DNA of 64,000 bases from Perkinsela sp. pyNocScin1. Taxonomy: Eukaryota; Euglenozoa; Kinetoplastea; Prokinetoplastida; Perkinselidae. The DNA is taken from the NCBI GenBank assembly GCA_964019655.1, contig CAXHTR010000006.1:1151383-1215382 (forward strand), read 5' to 3'. The notes beneath the pieces were generated by a model. It saw only the letters and a list, made by a program, of their open reading frames with translations, searched no databases and had not been told where the DNA came from. Below are positions 1 to 9,637 of the stretch, piece by piece; position 1 is the first letter of the stretch, and each line of letters opens with the position of its first letter. The position numbers and the translations under genes were made by a program.

Positions 1-1349
1 AGGCAGAAGGTACTTGGGATGACTTTTTCGTCCACTCATTCGAGCAAGTCGGGCACATCGCACACTTAAACTTGCCTTCAGCTTTTCATGATGAGGACTC
101 ACAGGTGCTCAAAGACGCAAAATTTATCATCGGTTGTATGATATTAGATCACCACCCGCACCTATCCATTGTTATCAACAAAACAAAAAATATCGAGAGT
201 GAGTTTCGGGAAATGGCTATCGAGATACTTGCGGTGCGTCCTCCTATGGCTTCCAGCAGTGAAAGGCCAGCTGACACATTCTACTTCATTGCAGAGCAAG
301 ATAAAAATTCAACTATCAGTCCGATTCTGTATAAATCACTCGCGTATGATGCTACAAACAAATTTGATGATGAAAGCCTGGAAAGATCTTACTACACACA
401 GGTACTGCCAGAGAATTCTCCAATTTTTACAGTGAGGGATATTAAGCACAACGATTGCATCTTTTCGTTTTCAATTTTCCACTGCTTTTTTAATAAGCGT
501 TTGGAAGAAGAACACCGGAAACTCAAGACTCTCGTGTTAGACAAAAATTGCCTAGAAGATGTGGTATTTGATGTCTTTGCAGGGGTCGGACCAATATCTG
601 TCCCGCTGGCGAAAAAGAGAGTGGCACGATGCACTGATCTCGTCAAAAAGCGGTGCAAAGAAGGCAAGGTCGCACTCGTGCATGCGAATGACCTTAACCC
701 CATGTGCCATAGGTACTTGGCCGAGAATGGCGTGCGAAATAAGCTTGCAGTCCTTGAGAGCTCAAAAACTAGCCGATCCGTGAAAATGCCACGCATATCT
801 CCTTCTGAAGCTACCGCGGAGCTCTCCAAGGGCAGCCTCTACATAGACATTGAAAATTGTCACGGAAAGCCCCTGATGCACGCCTGGAATATGGACGGTC
901 TAGAATTCATAGAGCAAAGTCTCGAGCTCTGGAAGGCGCAGCCAGAGTCGAGTCTCGAGTCACCAAGATTTTGTCATTTCTTTATGAATTTACCAGGTAG
1001 TGCAGCAGAGAGTTTTCTCACGCCTTTTGGAACTGCGATGGAGAGTGTGCAATTTTATAAAGAAGCAGAGTGCTGGTCCCCTGAGGCCAATGACGGAATT
1101 ATTGTTCATTGTCACACTTTCGCGACAAATGCAAAGGCAAATTCTGGAACGGTAGCACTCGAAAAAGTTTATGCGGGTCTTGTGAAACTTCCCATAGAGC
1201 GCAATGTGTCCTATGATGAGTTTATCGCCGACTATTTGATTCAGCCACCACACTCCATTCGAAACGTTGCCCCGCGCAAAGAAATGGTTCGTGTAAGCTT
1301 TGCGCTCAATAGAGAAACTGTTAAAGCCTTCCGAAAATTTCGAATGTAG
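1..1349 (+). CDS. TRM5: tRNA (guanine-37-N1)-methyltransferase Trm5, 5'-truncated
   Basis: Trm5 methylates N1 of G37 next to the anticodon, using S-adenosylmethionine, and prevents frameshifting. The frame is open from base 3 and has no start codon in the window, so the N-terminus lies upstream. The first visible residues match the Trm5 D1/D2 region (FEQVGHIAHLNL at about 39-74, then IESEFREMAIEIL). The SAM-binding motif I reads VVFDVFAGVGPISVPLA near 561-612, followed by an NDLNP strand and the MNLPGSAAESF loop near 984-1016, which corresponds to the family's NLP motif. The C-terminal strand REMVRVSFALN is also typical. Trm5 can act in both cytosol and mitochondrion; the location here cannot be told. 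It heads the first + strand cluster, and its third positions are less G/C-rich than those of most downstream genes. Confidence 0.9.
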   Translation, partial: AEGTWDDFFVHSFEQVGHIAHLNLPSAFHDEDSQVLKDAKFIIGCMILDHHPHLSIVINKTKNIESEFREMAIEILAVRPPMASSSERPADTFYFIAEQDKNSTISPILYKSLAYDATNKFDDESLERSYYTQVLPENSPIFTVRDIKHNDCIFSFSIFHCFFNKRLEEEHRKLKTLVLDKNCLEDVVFDVFAGVGPISVPLAKKRVARCTDLVKKRCKEGKVALVHANDLNPMCHRYLAENGVRNKLAVLESSKTSRSVKMPRISPSEATAELSKGSLYIDIENCHGKPLMHAWNMDGLEFIEQSLELWKAQPESSLESPRFCHFFMNLPGSAAESFLTPFGTAMESVQFYKEAECWSPEANDGIIVHCHTFATNAKANSGTVALEKVYAGLVKLPIERNVSYDEFIADYLIQPPHSIRNVAPRKEMVRVSFALNRETVKAFRKFRM

Positions 1350-1433
1350 CTGAGATAGCAAGAATTTCTGTTCAACTCTTGCCAATGCGTATCAGAATAC
1401 TTTTGAAATCGGAATTTCATTACTAAATATCAC

Positions 1434-1646
1434 ATGAAAGTGAGAGCGAATCAGCTCATTCGGTTTCGCTTTGGGCTTTGCAACGCCAAGCCAGCGAACC
1501 CTACCAGCACCCCTGTATCCGCTGCTGTCACCCCATCCAGCACAAAAAGCTCCGAATCCAGTACTGGACCACGCTTATTTAAGCGAGTAACGACTATTTC
1601 CGAGAAGGAAATGAACTTCATCAATAGCGGTGGTTCATTCATGTAG
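1434..1646 (+). CDS. Small protein, possibly mitochondrial, unknown function
   Basis: A 70-codon frame in the same direction as its neighbours, between TRM5 and the UBX gene. The N-terminus is basic and free of acidic residues (MKVRANQLIRFRFGLC), like a mitochondrial targeting peptide. A Ser/Thr/Pro-rich linker follows, then a short conserved-looking tail, ISEKEMNFINSGGSFM, of the kind seen in small respiratory-chain or assembly proteins. I do not recognise the family. An overlapping frame on the other strand (1451-1690) is equally open but runs against the cluster direction. Coding status rests on direction, position and the targeting-like start, so confidence is modest. Confidence 0.45.
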   Translation: MKVRANQLIRFRFGLCNAKPANPTSTPVSAAVTPSSTKSSESSTGPRLFKRVTTISEKEMNFINSGGSFM

Positions 1647-1921
1647 GCATGCTCGCTTGTGTTCAGTTTTCGACTTTTCAGCATGCCCACTCCCTTTCTA
1701 TTGCCTTTGAATACTTATTAAAATTTACAAATGGCAGTCTCTTTTCTTTTCGACCAAGCTGTAAGCAGTGCCTAGCAGAATCAAATGATCCCTCTGTACA
1801 TTTGCTTCTATGCGACACTGCGAGATGATCTTCACATACGCTTACTATCTACCTGTATCGAAATTGTCCTACTTACTCAAGCGAACGTTGCATTCACCTC
1901 GAGTCTTCTTTTCTATTTTCA

Positions 1922-3073
1922 ATGCCCAAGCGAGCACTCAATAGTCCAAATCCAAAGGCCAGAGGCCAAGACAACGCAGCGAGCGACGAGGAGCACGGAC
2001 TCATGCTCTCCCTCATGAGCCGATTCGTGTCCTACCGTCACATCCTCGAGGCCCTTACTTCAGCGCAGAGCCCAAACGAGATCTTCACCCTTATCCTATA
2101 CAAGCGTAACGACAGCGCCTCAAAAGAGCTCACGCTCACATGGGCCGTCAGTGACGAGCTCGAAGTGCTCGCCCAGCAGACATCCATCTTCCTCTGCGAT
2201 GTGGCCGATGCGGAGACCATGCAGCCGCTTCTCAAGTACCTCAGGAACATCCCTGGTGTCGCGACAGATCTTGACTCGCACCTCCGTGGTGGCATTGTCG
2301 ATAGCCCGTCACTCATTCTCATCGAGCCATCGCAGCGAAAACTTGTCTACGCCGAGTACAAATGCAAGGTTGCGTCGCTGCCAACCATCCTCATGATTGT
2401 GTACCAGCACACCGCTCAAGGTAACTCCAGCGCCTCTCCCATCGAGGTGGGAGATGACTACAGCTCATATGAGGAAGACGAGTCAGACGAGGGTGAAGAC
2501 TACTTTGACTTCCAGAATGCGCCACCGCGAAATTTTGAGGTCTACGACCAGCCAGGCCAGCGCGGCGGTCCATCTGCCCAGCAGCAGCGCGAAATCGAGG
2601 CCATGCGCCGCGCACAAGAGCGTCAGGAGATTCAAGACGAGTACCAGCAGGCACTCGCTGCTGACCGGAAGGCCGCTGCCGAGGCAGAGTCGCAGCGCAA
2701 GGCGGCGGAGGCCGAAGAAGAGCGAAAGCGGGCCGAGGCCGACCGTGCGAAGCGCATCGCAGCCGAAAAAGAAGAACTGCGCACCAAGCTCCTCGCTGCA
2801 GCGCCGCCGTCTGGCGTCCGCGTGTGCCTCAGGACCCGAACGGCAGAGAAGGTCATCTTCACAGTTCCCGCGACAGAAAGTTTAAAAACAGTCCTGCAGA
2901 TGGCCTACGCGACGGACAAGGACGCTATGGCCGAAAGTCAAGTCGCAGTGTGCACAACGGCGCCGCGGCAGTCATTTTCACTTCAAACAGCAGAACTTCC
3001 CTCTGTCGGTGCGGTCGCTGGCGCCTGTGCGTCGATTGCCTTCATCGTCGAGTATGATGCTGGTGCTGAGTGA
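1922..3073 (+). CDS. UAS-UBX domain protein (FAF1/UBXD8-like CDC48 cofactor)
   Basis: 383 residues. About 55-165 look like a thioredoxin-fold UAS domain (SIFLCDVADAE, RGGIVDSPSLILIEPS). An acidic stretch (EEDESDEGEDYFDF, about 180-200) and a long Ala/Glu/Arg coiled coil (about 220-295) follow. The last 85 residues form a UBX domain (GVRVCLRTRTAEKVIF, SLKTVLQMAYATD, terminal FIVEYD). UAS plus coiled coil plus UBX is the architecture of FAF1/FAF2 proteins, which bring ubiquitinated clients to CDC48/p97; CDC48 itself is encoded at 14846. No hairpin membrane segment or UBA domain is obvious, so it may be a soluble, shortened member. The p97-contacting Phe-Pro-Arg loop appears as APRQSF. The start is the first ATG, in the CAATG context common in this window. 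Confidence 0.8.
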   Translation: MPKRALNSPNPKARGQDNAASDEEHGLMLSLMSRFVSYRHILEALTSAQSPNEIFTLILYKRNDSASKELTLTWAVSDELEVLAQQTSIFLCDVADAETMQPLLKYLRNIPGVATDLDSHLRGGIVDSPSLILIEPSQRKLVYAEYKCKVASLPTILMIVYQHTAQGNSSASPIEVGDDYSSYEEDESDEGEDYFDFQNAPPRNFEVYDQPGQRGGPSAQQQREIEAMRRAQERQEIQDEYQQALAADRKAAAEAESQRKAAEAEEERKRAEADRAKRIAAEKEELRTKLLAAAPPSGVRVCLRTRTAEKVIFTVPATESLKTVLQMAYATDKDAMAESQVAVCTTAPRQSFSLQTAELPSVGAVAGACASIAFIVEYDAGAE

Positions 3074-3261
3074 TTGTGCTCTTTCTTTCAAGCGAACACC
3101 TACAGCTATATTTTACTTGCACTGGCCGCATGGTCAGCACGAAGGCTTTCGCCTTCACGCAAAATAGTACTCCAAATTAACCCCACTGCCACTGCGTCAA
3201 ACTTCCTCATCTCTTCGCATTTCCACTTTGTATCCCTACACACACTTTTTCTACGAATTCA

Positions 3262-4704
3262 ATGATGCGCACAAACGCTATCCGCTTCGCGGCCTTCTTC
3301 CGCTCGAGCCAGCTCCTTGCGAGCGAGGGCACGCCAGCGAAGCCCCCTGCCACCCCACCGGCGACCAAACCTACTACCGCTACCCCAGCTAAAAAGGACC
3401 CCGAGTCAAGCTCTCAGGACATTCGCTGCCTGACGCCGCGAAACCTCGTGGCCGAGCTCGACAAGTTCATCGTCGGCCAGCCCGACGCCAAAAAGGCCGT
3501 GGCAATCGCGCTGCGCAACCGCTGGCGGCGCCACCAGGTCGAGGGCGACATCCGCGACGAGATCTCCCCCAAGAATATTCTCATGATCGGCCCGACGGGC
3601 TGCGGCAAGACAGAGATCGCGCGGCGCCTCGCGAAGCTCACGGACGCGCCCTTCGTGAAAGTCGAGGCCACCAAGTTCACCGAGGTCGGTTTCCACGGCC
3701 GCGACGTCGACACGATCATCGACGACCTCCACAAGGCAGCGACGCTCAACGTGCGCAACCGCATCGTCAAGAAGCACGAGGCGCTGGCGCGGGCCCGCGC
3801 CGAGGACCGCATCCTCCAGGCGCTCGCCGGGTCGACGGACACCTTCCGCGAGCACCTCCGCTCGGGGGCCCTCGACGACCTCGATGTGACGATCGACGTC
3901 GTCGAGAAAAAGGACCCCTCGAAGCAGGCGACAGAGGGCAACATCCACATCTCGCTCGACCTCCCTGGCATGGCGGGCGGGCACAAGCGCAACAAGAGTA
4001 TCAAGAAAACGATGCGCATCAAGGAGGCGCTGCAGGTGGTGACCGCCGAGGAGCTCGACAAGCTCGTGGACACGGTCGACGTCCAGAAGGAGGCGACGCG
4101 CGCGTGCGAGGAGGACGGCATCGTTGTTATTGACGAGATCGACAAGATCGTCGTGGGCCGCGACGCGCACCACGGGCACCAGGCGAGCGCGGAGGGCGTC
4201 CAGCAGGACCTGCTGCCGCTCATCGAGGGCACCACTGTGAACACGAAGAGCAACGTGAGCATCAAGACGGACAAGATTCTTTTCATTTGCAGCGGCGCGT
4301 TCCACTCGGTGAAGCCGAACGACATGCTCGCGGAGCTCCAGGGGCGCCTGCCGATCCGCGTCGAGCTCAAGGCGCTGACGAAGGAGGACTTTTACCGCAT
4401 CCTGACGACGCCGAAGCACAACCTCATCAAGCAGAACGTCGCGATGTTCGGCACGGAGGGCGTCCAGCTCGAGTTCGAGGAGGCCGCGATCTGGGAGATG
4501 GCGACGATCGCGACGCAGGTGAACGCGAACCTCCAGAACATCGGCGCGCGGCGCCTCTTCACGATCATCGAGCGCGTCATGGAGGAGCACAGCTTCCAGG
4601 GCCCCGAGCTCAGCGGCAAGAAGCTCGTCATCACGAAGGCGCACGTCCAGAAGGCAGTCGGGGACCTCTTGAAGAAGATGGACATCACCAAGTACTTGCT
4701 GTAG
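3262..4704 (+). CDS. HSLU: Mitochondrial HslU, ATPase subunit of HslVU protease
   Basis: 480 residues. HslU is the AAA+ unfoldase that feeds proteins into the HslV peptidase; in several protists, kinetoplastids included, it works in mitochondria. The N-terminus (MMRTNAIRFAAFFRSS, then a Pro/Ala/Thr linker to about 50) looks like a cleavable targeting sequence. The enzyme begins LTPRNLVAELDKFIVGQ. Walker A is GPTGCGKTE at about 109-117, followed by the pore-proximal FTEVGFHGRDV segment. Walker B is VVIDEIDKI at about 289. GAFHSVKPNDMLAELQGRLP (about 350) is the family's sensor/arginine-finger region. The I-domain is intact and the C-terminal DITKYLL is the tail that docks into HslV. No HslV gene is in the window. 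A long antisense frame across it is a codon-bias shadow. Confidence 0.96.
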   Translation: MMRTNAIRFAAFFRSSQLLASEGTPAKPPATPPATKPTTATPAKKDPESSSQDIRCLTPRNLVAELDKFIVGQPDAKKAVAIALRNRWRRHQVEGDIRDEISPKNILMIGPTGCGKTEIARRLAKLTDAPFVKVEATKFTEVGFHGRDVDTIIDDLHKAATLNVRNRIVKKHEALARARAEDRILQALAGSTDTFREHLRSGALDDLDVTIDVVEKKDPSKQATEGNIHISLDLPGMAGGHKRNKSIKKTMRIKEALQVVTAEELDKLVDTVDVQKEATRACEEDGIVVIDEIDKIVVGRDAHHGHQASAEGVQQDLLPLIEGTTVNTKSNVSIKTDKILFICSGAFHSVKPNDMLAELQGRLPIRVELKALTKEDFYRILTTPKHNLIKQNVAMFGTEGVQLEFEEAAIWEMATIATQVNANLQNIGARRLFTIIERVMEEHSFQGPELSGKKLVITKAHVQKAVGDLLKKMDITKYLL

Positions 4705-5097
4705 CGCCGCGTGTGTACATCAGTTGCGTTTAGTGCCAATACTGAAGGACGGGGAGGGATAGAAATTCTTGAAAGAGAATTGGTTTTTATTTAATTATTT
4801 TGGTAAAATAGAAAATGGAAGCAGGTGTAATCGATGCAAATGGGGCATGAACTGCTGAGCATGTAAGGCCAATCTTCGGCTGACTTGAAAATGGAGATGG
4901 ATGACTGTCTAATATGTTGGTCAAGGGGTATATCGAAAGCGCTATCAGTGAATCTCTTTGATGAGAGACATGTTCACAAAGTAGATACATTGTTTCGCTA
5001 TTCTCGCCTATAATCACACTCGACACCCCTCCAACCAGCGCTAAAAGCACTAAATCAGGATTCTATTCTATCGTCATTTCTAAAAATCAGTTGTACA
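4705..5097 (+). other. Intergenic interval, HslU to LRR gene
   Basis: About 390 bp of A+T-richer sequence. It holds T/A-rich stretches near 4785-4812 that could be part of a 3' UTR or poly(A) region. An 87-codon frame on the opposite strand has no recognisable content and runs against the cluster. I see no RNA gene here. Confidence 0.5.
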
Positions 5098-5991
5098 ATG
5101 GCTAGTCATCTACTTCCCTTAGCAATAGCCAGTGTCGACCCCACCCTCGGCCGCCTCGACTACGATTCGCTCTCAGACCAAGCGCTTATGGAGATGTTTG
5201 TAAGTCATCTCAGTGAAGAGTCTACAAAAAAATTCAAAGACGGAAATGGGGAATTTATGGATATAAGTGAATGGCCAGACGTTGAGTCCCATGCACGAGA
5301 TGGGCAAGTCTTAAAACTTAACTGGCTAGGAGGTATCTCGAACGTCCTTAGTGGGGAGCTGTCGTTTGATTTTATACCGACGAAAATACAACGGATAGAT
5401 ATTCACAGTCACCCACGCCTCGTTGGGACTGTGCAGACGATCCACCTACCCGCAAGTCTTGCTCATCTCGGTATTTTCTGTACGCAAATGCACGGCCCAT
5501 TTGATATGACAAAGCTTCCGAAGAATCTGCAGGTATGTGACATTGCAGAGAACCGTTTTTCAGGGAGCTGTGTCCTCAGCGCCCTCCCGAGCACCTTGAC
5601 GCTGTTAGATGCAAGAAGAAATAAATTTTCGGGGAGTATCGATATAACAAAGCTTCCACTCGGCTTTGAATCACTGAGCCTCTCTTTCAACCAGCTCACA
5701 GGCGAAGTTACTTTCACCGATCTCCCCGAAAGCCTCGAGTATATTTTCTTGCACTGTAATATTTTCTCGGGCAGTGTGGTCATCGAGAAGCTCCCGGCAA
5801 AAATGAAACAGCTCACGCTTGATTCAAATGCGTTTGAAGGAAGCGCGGTCGTGCCAAGAAACATAGCGCGCACTTTTACGCATATCCGCTTAGGCCGTAA
5901 TAAGCTCAAAGCCGTGGTCGATGAAACAGGTAAGCCGCATCCGCGAGAAGAGAAACTGCTTACAACCGATCGGTTCAATGACATTCGGTAG
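5098..5991 (+). CDS. Leucine-rich repeat protein, family member 1
   Basis: 297 residues. About 110-265 carry roughly seven 23-residue LRRs of the form LPxxLxxLxLxxNxFxGS, for example LPKNLQVCDIAENRFSGS. The first 75 residues form an N-terminal region shared with the LRR gene at 49784: DPxxGR, then DQAxMExx, then DxxGEFxDxxxWPxV. Both proteins also end with GSAVVP/GTAVVP and then AVVDExGxP. They are therefore paralogs with a fixed N-cap, repeat block and C-cap. The first 15 residues are mildly hydrophobic and could be a weak signal sequence; there is no clear membrane anchor. The ligand and role are unknown. The gene is more A/T-rich than its neighbours HslU and BMS1. Confidence 0.8.
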   Translation: MASHLLPLAIASVDPTLGRLDYDSLSDQALMEMFVSHLSEESTKKFKDGNGEFMDISEWPDVESHARDGQVLKLNWLGGISNVLSGELSFDFIPTKIQRIDIHSHPRLVGTVQTIHLPASLAHLGIFCTQMHGPFDMTKLPKNLQVCDIAENRFSGSCVLSALPSTLTLLDARRNKFSGSIDITKLPLGFESLSLSFNQLTGEVTFTDLPESLEYIFLHCNIFSGSVVIEKLPAKMKQLTLDSNAFEGSAVVPRNIARTFTHIRLGRNKLKAVVDETGKPHPREEKLLTTDRFNDIR

Positions 5992-6162
5992 GGGCTACGT
6001 GCAAACTGCACGGTGTGTTCGTTAGAAAAATGCTAATGAGGTAGGGCTAGGTTCAAAACTTTGAGAACTCCGCTTATTTCAAGCATAGTATACCCCGACC
6101 TTTTTTTATTTCCCCAAGCAGCATTCTTTCAATATCTTCAACCCCACACTTTTACCCTAAAA

Positions 6163-9100
6163 ATGCGCAAACAAGACCCAAACTCCGACGAGCAGACGCA
6201 CAAAAAGTTCGCCAAGCAGACGAAGGGGCGCGCGGCGGCCAAGCGAACGCTCAACAAGAAGAAGAAGCTCGGCCTCGACACCGAGCCCAACCGTGGGCGC
6301 AACCCCAAGGCCTTCACATGGCCGTCCGACGGCTCCCACAAGATCGCCCAGCGCAAGCGCAACATCGAGCAGGCCGAGTCCAACGCGCGCATCCCCAAAG
6401 TCGACAAGTCGCTCGTGCCGTCCTCCGAACTCCAGCCGCCAACGCTCGTCGCCGTCGTCGGCCCCGAGGGCTGCGGTAAGTCAACCTTCATCCAGTCCTT
6501 TGTCAAAGCCTGCGTCGGCAAGAGCCTCGCGCGGGTCTACGGCCCCGTCACCTTCACGAACGGCAACCCGCAGCGGCCGAAGCGCTACACTTTTCTGGAA
6601 TGCCCGCCGACGCTCACCGCGATGGTCGACGTCTGCAAGGTAGCCGAGATCGTCGTGATGGTCTTCGACGCGGCCACGGGCTTCGAGATGGAAAGCTTTG
6701 AGTTTCTCACGCTGGCCAACGTCCACGGCCTGCCGCACATCTTCGGGCTCCTCACGCACCTCGACGCTTTAAAAAATAATAAGACACTCAAGAAAACGAA
6801 GAAGAAGATGCGCCACCGCTTCTCGCAGGAGGTCGCCGCGAACGCCGGCAAGCTCTTTTACATCACCGGCCTCGAGGCCAAGACGGGCCTCTACAAGCGC
6901 AAGGAGATGCTCCTCCTCGGGCACTACCTCGCTTCTGTCAAGACAGAGCCCACGACGTGGCGCCAGGCGCACAGCCACCTCCTCGTCGACCGATTTCAAG
7001 ATGTAACAGCGCGGCAGCCCGATGGCGAGCGTGGGCCGTCCCGCCAGGTCCAGTGCTATGGCTACGTCCGCGGCAAGCCTCTGGACAAGGACACCCGTGT
7101 ACACATGCCTGGCGTCGGCGACTTCTCCATCGAGAAAATTGAAGTGCTCCGCGACCCCTGCGGCGCGGGCGACGCACAAAGCGCTGCGCTCACTTTGAAA
7201 GACCGCAAGCGCCAGGCGAAGGCCAAGGCGAAGCGGCGCGCGATCTTCGCGCCGATGTGCGACCTCGGGGAGCTCAGCTACGACCCCGGCGGTGAGGTTT
7301 TTGTGCATAACAGCAACCCGTCGCACTTTGTCAACGCGTCGCTCGACGACGACGTCGGCGACCTCCACGCGGGCGCCAGGATGCTCCGGGACCTCCGCGC
7401 GCTCGGCTACAACACGTCGGCCGCAGTCCTCGAGCCCGCGGCGCAGCCGGAGCAGGCGACGCAGCCACAGGCCGCACTGCCAGAGCTCACAGAGGTCGTC
7501 AAGCCTGTAGAAAACCCGTGGGACGACCCAGTATTCCGCGCTGCCTCGCGGGGCGACCAGACGATGACAGTGCCCGCCAGCGCCGACATTGACTATATGG
7601 CAGACAACGCCTTCGAGAACCTGCGCAACCGCTTCGTCACTGGCAAAGTATTTAAGAGTCTTATTGGGGAGAACACAGCGGAAATCGAAGAGCTGCAGGA
7701 GGCCAAAGGCTACGAGAGCGTCGACAGCGCGCCGGAGACCGACGAGGAGGAGCCGCCTGCAACTACACAGAATGCGACGGACGACACCGACGTCCAGGGC
7801 CTGCTTGACTTCTTCACGTCGCACAAGGAGGACTATGACGAGCCAGCCGAGGCACCAGCTACTGTAGAAACTGCGCAGCCGGGCCAGCCGGCGCTCCCCG
7901 TCGGCGTCTCCGACGACTACTTTGCGCGCAAGCAAGAAAAGCGCCGGAAGCTCTTTGAGGGGAAGCCGAGCTTCTCAGATAGCGCACCTGCGCCCGAAAA
8001 ACCTTCAGTGGACGACGACCCGCTGCCAGCCAAGCCGACGAACATCCACAAGAACATCTTTGAGGCCCAGCAGGCGCGCCTGCAGGCAACAGTCGACGAG
8101 ATGGCGCAGCACAGCAGCGCGAACTACTCAGCGCTCCTCGGGTTCTACCCCGGCCTCTACGCGCGTGTGACGCTCAGCGGCGTCCCCGCCGGCTTCGTCG
8201 ACGCCTTCGCGAACGCGCAGGGCTTCTCGGAGTCGGACCCCGAGCGCTCGCACTTCCCGCCGCTCGTCCTCGGCGGCCTCCAGCCGACGGAGGCCAACGA
8301 GGGCACCGTCCACGCGCGCGTGCGCAAGCACCGCTGGAAGACGATGCAGGCCCTGCGCAACCGCTCGAAGGCCGAGGGCAGGCAGACGTGCAGCGTGCGC
8401 TCGCAGGACCCGATCGTCGTCTCTGCCGGCTGGCGCCGCTTCGAGACGCAGCCCGTCTTCGCCATCGAGGAGAACGGTCCGACGAACCGCCGGCGGTACA
8501 TGAAGTACTTGCCCGAGCACAGTCACTGTGTCAGCGCATACCACGGGCCGTGGGTGCCGCCGAACAGCGGCGTCTGCGCGTTCCGTCTCAGCTCACCGCT
8601 CGGCGCCGATGGAAAAGTAAAGAAAGGCAAAAAAGACTTCCGCATCGTTTTGACTGGGTACACAATGGAGGTGAGCAGCAGCGACGCCGGGGATATCTCC
8701 AAAAAGCTCAAGCTCATTGGCTACCCCGACCAGATCGCGCAGAACACTGTCTTCGTGAAAGATATGTTCAACAGCGCCGAGGAAGCCGCGCGCTTCGAGG
8801 GCGCCAAGGTCAAGACGGTCGCTGGCATACGCGGTGCCATCAAAAAGGCCCTGCCGGGCAAGCGTGGCGTCGTGCGCTGCACCTTTGAGGACAAAATACT
8901 CAAGTCGGACATTGTGTGCTGCCGCGTGTACACCAAGGTGCCCGTCCCGCGCCACTACAGCCCAGTGACCAACTGGGTGCTCGCCGGGGAGGGTCTTGTC
9001 GACTCCGAGGTTGGCCGCTGGCAGCGGTCGTCGACGGCGGCCGAGCGCTACCTCGCCGCGCACCCGCCGCAGGATGAAGCACCTACCCCAGAAAAATCAG

Positions 9101-9534
9101 ACGCGGGCTACGCCGCGTCGCTCGCGGCCAAGCGCAAGGGCACGAAGGCGCTGCTGCACAGCGACCTCAAGTTCCAGATGCCGCGCGGCCTCGCCCGGGT
9201 CGCGCCGTTCGCGCAGCGCGCGGCGGTCGCCGGCGTGCAGGCGAAGCGCCAGCAGGCCATGCAGATCACGACAGACATCAAGAAAGACCTCGCGGAGCTC
9301 ACGACCGTCGTGCTCGACGGCAAGGAGAAGCGCCAGGAGGCCGTGGAGCGGCACTTCAAGCACATCCAGACACGCATGGCGAACGTCGATGCGATCAAGG
9401 CGTCGATGAAGCAGGCCAAGTTCGACAAAAAGGCCGCCGAGGAAGAGGAACGCAAGCAGCGCCTGATGAAGAAACTAAAGAAAGAGCACGCGAAGCTCGG
9501 CGAGTTCCAGAAGCTCAAGAAGCAGCGGATGTGA
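6163..9534 (+). CDS. BMS1: Ribosome biogenesis GTPase Bms1
   Basis: 1123 residues from the ATG at 6163; the open frame begins earlier (6061) but without an ATG, and the Bms1 homology starts at MRKQD. Bms1 is a nucleolar GTPase of the SSU processome that acts with Rcl1 in 40S subunit maturation. The N-terminus is Lys/Arg-rich, then NPKAF; the G1 loop is GPEGCGKS at about 100. GPVTF, TFLECP and FGLLTHLD follow, with KKTKKKMRHRF typical of Bms1. The middle (about 440-640) is acidic and Ala/Pro/Glu-rich. The conserved C-terminal half includes RIVLTGYTMEVSSSDAGDI and VPRHYSPVTNWV, ending in a basic coiled coil. The length is close to yeast Bms1. Only 103 bp separate it from the next gene. Confidence 0.95.
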   Translation: MRKQDPNSDEQTHKKFAKQTKGRAAAKRTLNKKKKLGLDTEPNRGRNPKAFTWPSDGSHKIAQRKRNIEQAESNARIPKVDKSLVPSSELQPPTLVAVVGPEGCGKSTFIQSFVKACVGKSLARVYGPVTFTNGNPQRPKRYTFLECPPTLTAMVDVCKVAEIVVMVFDAATGFEMESFEFLTLANVHGLPHIFGLLTHLDALKNNKTLKKTKKKMRHRFSQEVAANAGKLFYITGLEAKTGLYKRKEMLLLGHYLASVKTEPTTWRQAHSHLLVDRFQDVTARQPDGERGPSRQVQCYGYVRGKPLDKDTRVHMPGVGDFSIEKIEVLRDPCGAGDAQSAALTLKDRKRQAKAKAKRRAIFAPMCDLGELSYDPGGEVFVHNSNPSHFVNASLDDDVGDLHAGARMLRDLRALGYNTSAAVLEPAAQPEQATQPQAALPELTEVVKPVENPWDDPVFRAASRGDQTMTVPASADIDYMADNAFENLRNRFVTGKVFKSLIGENTAEIEELQEAKGYESVDSAPETDEEEPPATTQNATDDTDVQGLLDFFTSHKEDYDEPAEAPATVETAQPGQPALPVGVSDDYFARKQEKRRKLFEGKPSFSDSAPAPEKPSVDDDPLPAKPTNIHKNIFEAQQARLQATVDEMAQHSSANYSALLGFYPGLYARVTLSGVPAGFVDAFANAQGFSESDPERSHFPPLVLGGLQPTEANEGTVHARVRKHRWKTMQALRNRSKAEGRQTCSVRSQDPIVVSAGWRRFETQPVFAIEENGPTNRRRYMKYLPEHSHCVSAYHGPWVPPNSGVCAFRLSSPLGADGKVKKGKKDFRIVLTGYTMEVSSSDAGDISKKLKLIGYPDQIAQNTVFVKDMFNSAEEAARFEGAKVKTVAGIRGAIKKALPGKRGVVRCTFEDKILKSDIVCCRVYTKVPVPRHYSPVTNWVLAGEGLVDSEVGRWQRSSTAAERYLAAHPPQDEAPTPEKSDAGYAASLAAKRKGTKALLHSDLKFQMPRGLARVAPFAQRAAVAGVQAKRQQAMQITTDIKKDLAELTTVVLDGKEKRQEAVERHFKHIQTRMANVDAIKASMKQAKFDKKAAEEEERKQRLMKKLKKEHAKLGEFQKLKKQRM

Positions 9535-9637
9535 TCCTCTTATCACTCACCCAATCAATGCTTTTCATCGCATCGCGATTTTTTTCGCTCAAAATTGCAT
9601 TTCAATCAAATTTCTTTTTTTCTATAATTAACCTCCA

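Noticed and set aside
3406-4644. Long antisense frame over HslU
   Set aside because: Shadow of G/C-rich codons; the sense strand encodes an intact HslU with all motifs.
4787-5050. 87-codon - strand frame between HslU and the LRR gene
   Set aside because: Runs against the cluster, has no recognisable content and lies in A+T-rich spacer.
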